From: Pelargonium nanum
Taxonomy: Eukaryota; Streptophyta; Magnoliopsida; Geraniales; Geraniaceae
Length of the DNA: 47,874 nucleotides
Assembly (NCBI GenBank): GCA_036897485.1
Contig: JAYMTF010000165.1
Coordinates: forward strand, 1 to 47,874
Reading direction: 5' to 3'
The notes beneath the pieces were generated by a model. That model ran no database searches, was not told the origin of the DNA, and worked only from the letters and a program-made list of their open reading frames with translations. A program made the position numbers and the translations under genes. The stretch's first letter is position 1, and each line of letters begins with the position of its first letter. This document shows positions 40,676-47,874 of this stretch, in pieces.

Positions 40676-41190
40676 TCACCGGCCAGAGGGAGAAAAATTT
40701 AGCTGAGATAGAGGCAACCCCAGAGCCCGCAGGATGAGTGTCGTCTGGATAACTATATCCCCAGTCACGGAGACGTCACAACCATCAGAGCACTGAACAA
40801 ACAACAATTGATTTTTCCAATACTTTGTCGCTTTATCTAACTCTAAAATAATGATCTCACCACGAGACCTAAAATACACCTAACCCACTTTGTCCTTGGG
40901 GAAGAGACAATACAAATGTCGAAATAGAAAATAAGACAAAATGATGTCATTGGCGAAGAAAAAGTTTTGAAAACAGGTAAGAACATTTTGAGAATTCGGC
41001 ATCAGCTGGGAAGGAGCCATGCGGTAGAAATTAAGAGCTTCCAGCACGAATAAAGAAGGAAGAATCTTTAAGCCATGGTGAAACATCTTCGAATACACAT
41101 ACACATATCCGGCTAAGGGGAAATCAAATTGAGTACCTCAACTAGATGGAATAAACACCTTCATTTGAGGTGCCATCAACTAGGAGGAAC
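40676..41190 (-). pseudogene. Decayed gypsy-type transposon protein fragment
   Basis: Minus-strand reading from about 41190 gives FDFPLAGYVYVYSKMFHHGLK, then LNFYRMAPSQLMPNS, then LFRHLYCLFPKDKVG, a stop codon at 40882-40880, and, still in frame, VYFRSRGEIIILELDKATKYW. The layout (Y..MF..GL, then APSQL.PN, then the FRH.Y / YF.SR block) is that of the plant 'putative gypsy type transposon' domain (PF04195-like) found in gag-side ORFs. The stop stands where a Trp is usual. Two more in-frame stops lie upstream (near 41148 and 41184). It is inactive. Confidence 0.65.
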
Positions 41191-41973
41191 AATGACGCAA
41201 GAAAGCGCTGTCAATAGCCATTCGAGCAAAAAGAAGCAGTCACAAACACTTCGTAGGTAAGGAACTTATAAAGAGGTTGATCGAGAACCCAAATGTCTTA
41301 CAGACATCAGAAACCACCACTGGAAGGAACGCTCACCAAGGAGCAAAAAACAATTTCTTATTTACCCTAACTGACACCTTACCACTAGGTCACTTAGTTA
41401 GAGTATGGGGCAAGTGTTAGGCCTGATCAGACCCGCTACTAGACCCGAATGAACCCATAATAGAGAAGACAAGTGCCATACCCTGACGAGTCTACAACGG
41501 AAAAAGGTTAGGTCTAGCGCCAAATGAAAAGGTACACCGCCATTTCTTATATAATGACCATGAAGTCACGTCAAAGGGTAAGCAACACAATTTCCAAGAG
41601 AGTCTTTCAAAATTATTAGGAAGTTACTAACTTGGGTGTACGGTAAGTTTTCTATATAGAAGACCTTGTTTTGCAAAGTTTCGAACAGGACGAGGGAGAA
41701 GGCATCCAGGTGTTTGCTAGGGGGCAACAAGTGTGAGGCCCGTTATTATGAGCGTTGGAGTGTCTCTCCCCAACACTAACATGCCACCAAAACTCATTGT
41801 AGTCATTACAATAATCTAGGTCTTCTTCTCCAAACTCTAAGCCATGTCTTGAGTTTGTGGGGAAGGAGTGTTAAAATCTATTCAAATCAATACATGTTTC
41901 ATGAGAAATTAAAGTAGCATTGGAATAAAATAAAATAAAAAATGATATTCTCTTTCTAGATACACTCTCATAA

Positions 41974-41975
<2 letters not shown>

Positions 41976-42020
<45 letters not shown>
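41976..42020. repeat. Compound (TA)n(CA)n microsatellite
   Basis: About 15 TA units run straight into seven CA units, ending at 42020. It is likely to vary in length between individuals. Confidence 0.95.
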
Positions 42021-42021
<1 letters not shown>

Positions 42022-42227
42022 TATGATATTAGTGATATACACAATAACATTGTAACCAACAAATAGGAATCTAGATAAAGGTACATATGCATTTCTCTAT
42101 TTTTGAAAACCATATATGCGTCATCCAAACTATGCCAATGTGCGTTATGCACATACGCTATGTATTTATTTGGCATTCGGTTTCTTGTCTACATAAATTA
42201 AAACAAATATTCATCTTTGTGCATGCA

Positions 42228-42257
42228 TTTTTTGTTTTTGTTTTTGTTTTTGTTTTT
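42228..42257. repeat. (GTTTTT) hexanucleotide repeat, about five units
   Basis: Consecutive GTTTTT units are visible without interruption; the first is extended by extra T. Confidence 0.9.
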
Positions 42258-43134
42258 AATTCTATTAAAGCATTGCGTTTTAACTTCTTACTACTACATC
42301 AGTTATAGCTAAAAGGAAGAAAAAATAACCAACTTGTAATGCATTAATCATTTATCAATTACATGAAATCTCCCGCATTCAAGGTTCCTACAATTCTCCG
42401 ATTACAATCTTATCTAATAACGTTTTCAAAGTATTGTTCGAATAACTTTTGTCTGTCAATAAATAGGGAACAAGGAGAGAAAATAACTGAAGTCAATAGA
42501 TTTTTGGCTAAACAAATTCATTGAAATGGATAACTAACAAATTCTCATATCCTTTAGCTTAGATTATTGTATTGTTTTTTGTAACTAAATGTGTGAATAG
42601 ATCTCATCCAAGAATTGACGATAAAAAAGGCGAAATAAACTGGGGGCTTGAAGATCAATCCACACAAACAAGTCTAACAAAGATACCAATACACCTAACT
42701 AACTCGTGGGTCACTCGGTACGCAGACCAACCCGTACAAAAAAGTGACACAATTAAACTGAGTCACAATAATAAAAGAATTGACTTAATTAAGTAAATAA
42801 TAGAATGACGGATTATTAATTATCACTTCTTTAAACCGATTACTCAAATAGATTAAAACATCTCTCTATGTATGTACACACATACACAGTCTACACTCAC
42901 AAAAGACAAATATATTTTTCATGACATGTCATGAGAAAGAAAACATAAAAGTAGAGCATACAATAGTCAAATAAGATTCAATTAGGAAAGAAATTAGCAC
43001 TGTGAATTGACTTATGCCGACCTATAAATACCATTTTGAGGCATGCATAGGCTTTGCTTAATTCACTCACTTTTAGCAAAATTAAACTTTTCTTTAATCG
43101 CCCATTCTTTGTGCTTTACTTTAACTCCATTGTT

Positions 43135-43370
43135 ATAGTGACATTTGAACGTGTAATATGATTTTGTTAGTGGAATCAATTGATTATATGCAAAAATAAA
43201 CCTTACTTTTATCATAATTGTTAATCATACTTCAATGTAACTATCTAATTATGGTGATATTTGAACGTAATGAAATTCTGTTAAGCATAGTTTACTCATA
43301 ATTATATGCAAGAATTACTTTAGACCATTCTTTGATATAGTGATATTTGAACGTAATGAAATTCATTTAG
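43135..43370. repeat. Three spaced copies of a 35-bp motif
   Basis: The motif AT(A/G)GTGA(C/T)ATTTGAACG, followed by (TG)TAAT and a GATTT/AATTC block, occurs at about 43135, 43251 and 43336. The copies are dispersed with 116 and 85 bp spacing and are clearly related. The surrounding sequence is AT-rich. The function is unknown. Confidence 0.6.
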
Positions 43371-43776
43371 CAACATCAACTCATTCTATACTACATTAAA
43401 CCTTTCTTGGAGAGAGAGATTTACTTAATCTTTATGCTAATTAATATAATGACCATTAATACAGTGGTCCAATATGGGACCTAGGAAGTTTTTTCCAGCT
43501 GAAATATCATATATTATGCAAGATTACAGCTTTCATTTACACACGCGTGCTCGTTTGTATCACCTCATATCCCCCGTGGGTTTACTCGATTTCCCTCCTC
43601 CTCTCCAAGTAACTTTATGCAAGAACGAACTATTAAAGTGACTGAGTGTCTCACACGAGTCACACTGAAAAAGAAAGAAGACAAATAATATTATGGTGGA
43701 AGTGATGAAACCTACTAATAAGTTCCACATTTTGGTAGTTAAAATCCGAACACTAGTAAATTGATATATTTACTAA

Positions 43777-44210
43777 GGCATTAGCTCGCCTTAATATATG
43801 TCTCTACTATATATCCAAGTTGGGCATCCACCATATACATGCTCTAACTTGAGGAGAAGTATTGTCAACTTAAAGAAAAATATTGAAATATTTGTAAATA
43901 TGATTTTTTAAGAAGTAACAATAGATGTGAAGTTACAATTAATTTAAGACTTGAAAGTACAAATTGGTCTAGAAAACTTATAGAAGTAACAACACATGTT
44001 AAGTTGGTTAGAAAAAAATGTAACACACAAATTCAGTTGTCTCACATATTCCCAAGGCATTAGTTCGGACCCCAGTTTCAGTTTCTACCACGTCAGTCAG
44101 GCAGTCATGATATACATGCGCCAACTTGAGAGAAAATATTCAAATATTGTATATATGAAAAAAAAGTGTAAAAGTAAACAACACATGCTAAGTCACAGTT
44201 TTAATTGATT
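43777..44210. repeat. Diverged direct duplication, possibly copia LTR-derived
   Basis: The segment from AAGGCATTAG at 43777 and the segment from AAGGCATTAG at 44056 share the same order of motifs: ATATACATGC, then AACTTGAG.GA, then an AAATATT block, then GTAA.AA.A.ATG. ACTTGAGGAGAAGTATTG (43847-43864) resembles the polypurine tract and LTR start of plant Ty1/copia elements (TTGAGGGGGAGTGTTG). The copies may be two decayed LTR ends; that step is an inference. Confidence 0.45.
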
Positions 44211-44542
44211 GATTGAAATATTGTACAAAGGGAAAAGTAAAATTCAAGGTGATATTCTAAGTATAGGTTTCATGTGCATTTGTAGTTACCTCATTTACTT
44301 ACTTCATTTTCTTAGAACAAGTCCAGTTTTGTATATAAATGATTTAATGGCATCAGTCACTATGATGACAAAGAAAGATTTATCTTTTTATTTTCTACAT
44401 TGAATTAGAGGCTTGTTCACCTAGAAGTCACAAGTTTCAGTCATACCATATTCAATTTGAATAACATCAAATTTTAGCAAAATACATGAATAAGACATGT
44501 GCAAAATTATAGTAAGTAATGCTATATATGCTAAATATTGTA

Positions 44543-44790
44543 CAAAAATATTTGTACAAAGTGATGTGTCAATTATTAAGAGATGAGACGTCATATATTC
44601 TACTTATAGCATGGACAAATCAAAGTACGCCAAGTGAACAATATATCGTATAAATTAGGCGCGAATCATGAGAGGATGATTATATCATATGTGTCAGATT
44701 ATTATTCGTTTAAACTTAATTTTAAACCACCAAATTAGAAATTATATTTTGCCACAGCCACATACCACTTTGTACAAAGTTCGGGACAAA
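44543..44790. repeat. Inverted-repeat element, MITE-like, about 250 bp
   Basis: TTTGTACAAAGTGATGTG near 44558 pairs, as reverse complement, with CACATACCACTTTGTACAAAG near 44758-44778. The stem is about 18 bp with a few mismatches. Target duplications were not resolved. Confidence 0.4.
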
Positions 44791-45289
44791 TAACATTTTT
44801 AACTTAATAATACTAATTTGACAGTGATTTGAAGGGAGTTTAATTAGTACTATATTGTATAACTGAATGCCCCATAATTATTCTTTAAATTTCATTAAAT
44901 TTGTATAGTTACATGTAAATTTACAGTTGTGTTGTTGGATTGATAATTCATTAGTGAATTATTCATGTGATAAGGAGAGTAATAGTGTGAGTGAGTCATG
45001 TGAATATGTAATCACTTTTTTTTAACTGCTCCTTTCCTCAGAGTCTCATATGCAATATATTTTTATTGCAACATTTTCATGTGAAAATACAAAGAAAGTA
45101 AGCAAATTTAAAGGGACATTTAACAAAGGAGAGTCAACGTCATATATATATAGCCAGTTAATAATAATAAAAATTAAAACAGTCAGTTTTTTGTTGCGGG
45201 CTCTCAGGAATTTCATGTAATTAAATTTCATAAATGATAAAAACATTCCCATTTTAACTCCACAAAACAGTTACAGCAATGCCAATTCT

Positions 45290-45302
45290 TTATATATATA
45301 TC
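45290..45302 (+). promoter_or_regulatory. Candidate TATA box of the mannanase gene
   Basis: TTATATATATATC lies about 120-130 bp upstream of the start codon. The distance allows a 5' UTR of about 90 bp. The low-complexity repeat makes the exact box uncertain. Confidence 0.45.
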
Positions 45303-45422
45303 GTTTTCGTAGCACTTCACAACAGTTACGTAAAACTCTCTCTCACTATATGCATGTAAATATATAGATCCACATGCACACAATCAAAACCTGAGAAAAG
45401 TTGTTCACCATTTCTATAGATC

Positions 45423-47436
45423 ATGAGCTCGAAAATGAGTTTCAATATTATTAGGAAGATAGGTTTCATTTTATTGGTTGTAGGTTTAGTAGTTGCAGAG
45501 AATTGTGGTGCATTGTTTGTTGAAACTAAAAATAGGCAATTTGTGAAAGATGGCCACCCATTCCTCTTCAACGGATTCAACTCTTACTGGATGATGACAA
45601 ATGCTGTAGAGCCAAGCAATAGGTACAAAATCTCCCAAGTGTTTCACGACGCTAAGCGAGGGGCCCGACTTAGTGTATGCAGGACTTGGGCATTCAACGA
45701 CGGAGATGATTACCATGCTCTCCAGAAATCTCCCGGAGTATATGATGAAACCGTCTTTCAGGTTAATATAATTACCAACCTTTTATGTCTTTTAATTACA
45801 AGTTCATTGTCGGAGCCAGAAGTGAGTTGCAGTAGGCATGAGCCCACCCAATCCTACCTCAAATGCTTTAACCAGCATTAGTTACGTCCAATTTTTAAGG
45901 TTGTGTGATTGACCCATTCAATTCCTCCTAAATTAGTTTAACTAACATTAGCTGCCCAACAATTTAGATTCTATACAAAAAAAATTGTCCCCATGTTGAG
46001 CCTCAAGCCTGACTCCGTCGCTTGTAACTTTACTATATACGCTCACTCGTTACATGTTAATTTGTTTGTACTTTGTATGTGTAGGCACTTGATTTTGTAG
46101 TTTATGAGGCAAAGAAATATGGGGTGTACTTGATTTTAACCTTGGTGAATAATTACCAAGATTATGGAGGAAAACCCCAATATGTAAAGTGGGCTCAAGA
46201 ATCTGGCGCCAACATTTCTAATGTAGATGATTTCTACACTAATGAACTCGTAAAAGAGTACTATAAGAATCATGTCAAGGTAAAAATCAGTTGAATATAT
46301 GGATTCTGAATCAGATATGAAATATATATGTTCATTTGTAACTAAAAGTTTGGTCACAGAAAGTGTTAACAAGGGTCAACACCATCACCGGGACAGCTTA
46401 CAAAGATGAGCCAACAATTATGGCATGGGAGCTAATGAACGAGCCCCGCTGCGAGGCTGATCCCTCCGGTAACACCGTAAACGTACGTACGTAACTCGAT
46501 TGAATCATGCATGAATATTACTCAATAATATGCAAGTAACTTGTTACAATTAGTATTCATATTTCAATATTGTTGGATTTTAATAGAGATGGGTTCAAGA
46601 GATGGCTCCGTATGTGAAGTCTATTGACAATAAGCACTTACTGTCCGTCGGGATGGAAGGATATTACGGAGACTCAGTGGCGGAGAGGAAGCACTATAAC
46701 CCGAACAATTACCAAGTCGGGACAGATTTCATTGCGAGCCATCTCGTCAAAGAAATTGATTTTGCAACTATACACGCATATCCCGTTTCATGGTAAGTAC
46801 ATTACATACATAGTATTGGATACAAGGACGGATGTAGGAGGAGGAGTGTAGGGGCAGTTGCACCCACTGAACTTCTTTTTGCTGAAAATTTACCATGTTT
46901 TTTATTGTTTTTTTTTATTTTTATCTCTATTCATTTTCAAATTTTGCCCTCACTGAATTGTTAATTTTTCCGGTAAGCTAATATTCTAGATCCGTCCCTG
47001 ATTGGATATTACTCAAATGTCATAATCAATTGACCAATTAAATTTATTGTGTAGGTTGCCCGGATCAAACGAGAGCACACAAATGTCGTTTATCAAAACG
47101 TGGTTGACGATCCACTGGAAAGATTCGGTGAGAACACTGAGAAAACCTTTGATTTTTTCCGAATTCGGAAGATCAAAGAAAGATCCAGGGTACAGCACAA
47201 GTGTTAGGGACTCATTCATGAATGTGGTGTACTCGGAGATCTACAAGTTGGCGAGAAAAGGAGGAGTGATTGGGGGAGGATTGGTTTGGCAGATAATGGC
47301 TCAAAATATGGAATCATATTATGATGGACTTGAAATTGTGTTGTCTGAAGAGCCATCAACAAGAGAGGTCATGGCTCGCCAATCTGCGAGAATGCATCAC
47401 CTTCAACGCTCATTCAACAAGAGGCCTAGGCCATAA
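45423..47436 (+). CDS. Mannan endo-1,4-beta-mannosidase (endo-beta-mannanase, GH5)
   Basis: Five exons: 45423-45761, 46085-46279, 46360-46482, 46587-46792 and 47055-47436 (TAA). The sum is 1245 bp, 414 aa, all GT-AG and in phase. Residues about 10-26 are a hydrophobic signal peptide; a second Met at 5 is also possible as the start. The mature enzyme should be secreted to the cell wall, where it cuts internal beta-1,4 links in mannan, glucomannan and galactomannan. Family marks are [19 protein letters not shown], the acid/base Glu206 in MNEPRC, HAYPVSW, and the nucleophile Glu324 in IFSEFG, followed by GGLVWQ. Two N-glycosylation sequons lie at Asn156 and Asn293. The length is normal for the plant GH5_7 group and both catalytic Glu are present, so it is probably active. 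Which MAN paralogue it is cannot be told. Confidence 0.96.
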
Positions 47437-47874
47437 ACCATATATACCATACTAAATACATTATTTTATAGTGTTCAACAAAGAAGCATATATACAATAT
47501 TGAAAAGAATATGTATTCATTTCAGAGTTCTGAAATTAATTCAACTACTATTGGAAATTTTGTTTGTTTAATTGATTGAATCATGTTAGAAAGAGGAGAT
47601 AATCTCCCTACTTTTCGTCCCTCGTTAATTTTAAGTATGAGTCTCTGAGTGTGTATATTTTAGAAGAAATTACAGATAACACATCTGTACTATAAACTTT
47701 TTACTTTTTACTATCCTTAACTTATTTTCGTAACTTTGGACTACCCTGAATTATACACATCATGTTCCGTCAGTTACATTTGACGAAAAATGACACTGTT
47801 TGGTCATGTGCCCACATGATCAATTTTTTTTTGAAAACCCCAAAATGCCCTTGACTTTACCCTTCTTCTTCAAC
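47437..47874 (+). other. Mannanase 3' flank, then one arm of a possible repeat
   Basis: The first 150 bp are the likely 3' UTR. From about 47660 the sequence has the style of the fold-back elements above (ACTTTGGACTACCCTGAA, then CCGTCAGTTACATTTGACG, then an A/T tract). Only one arm would be inside the window. No gene is seen. Confidence 0.45.

Larger units (their letters stand above)
39487..45422. other. Intergenic, repeat-rich; 3' flank and mannanase upstream region
   Basis: This holds the 3' UTR of the hydrolase-related gene, a decayed gypsy-type gene fragment (40676-41190), microsatellites (41976-42020 and 42228-42257), three copies of a 35-bp motif (43135-43370), a duplicated segment (43777-43950 and 44056-44210) and an inverted repeat (44543-44790). 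No intact gene is present. The final 150 bp are the mannanase promoter. Confidence 0.65.

Overview
This window is nuclear DNA of a flowering plant, most likely a eudicot. It is AT-rich, its genes are split by GT-AG introns, and all five recognisable genes have plant-type products. SINE-like, MITE-like, hAT-like and gypsy/copia-like debris lies between the genes and inside the long introns. I cannot name the species.

Layout: 1-4165 holds no gene that I can support, only repeat debris. It includes a SINE-like insertion at 709-938 and an LTR-like stretch at about 2905-3660. A class B DnaJ/HSP40 co-chaperone lies on the minus strand (4166-10874); its two exons are separated by a 5.7 kb intron full of repeats. 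A calcium-dependent protein kinase of the CPK10/CPK30 type follows on the minus strand (12536-17637, 8 exons, 550 aa). After 6.7 kb of promoter sequence and transposon remnants (hAT pseudogene, fold-back elements, a SINE) comes a plus-strand PPR-SMR gene (24314-26920). Its 5' UTR is probably interrupted by a 1.25 kb intron. Next, also on the plus strand, is a 15-exon gene (29185-39486, 1635 aa) for a ubiquitin carboxyl-terminal hydrolase-related protein with DUF627, C2H2, DUF629 and USP-like parts. The stretch 39487-45422 is repeat-rich and includes a decayed gypsy-type gene fragment. The last gene is a secreted GH5 endo-beta-mannanase (45423-47436, 5 exons, 414 aa).

The five genes do not form a pathway; they are independent housekeeping and signalling genes. 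The one informative arrangement is the CDPK and PPR-SMR pair. From memory, Arabidopsis CPK10 and CPK30 each lie next to a homologue of this PPR gene, so the pair looks like old conserved synteny. The exon joins were worked out by hand from splice signals, reading phase and protein-family continuity. All five models stay in frame from ATG to stop.

I did not find a convincing new biological system. The best second-look items are the set of short retroposons with clean target-site duplications (one reduced to just its poly(A) tail), the apparently complete Cys/His/Asp set in the ubiquitin hydrolase-related protein, the conserved CDPK/PPR pair, and several uncatalogued fold-back elements.
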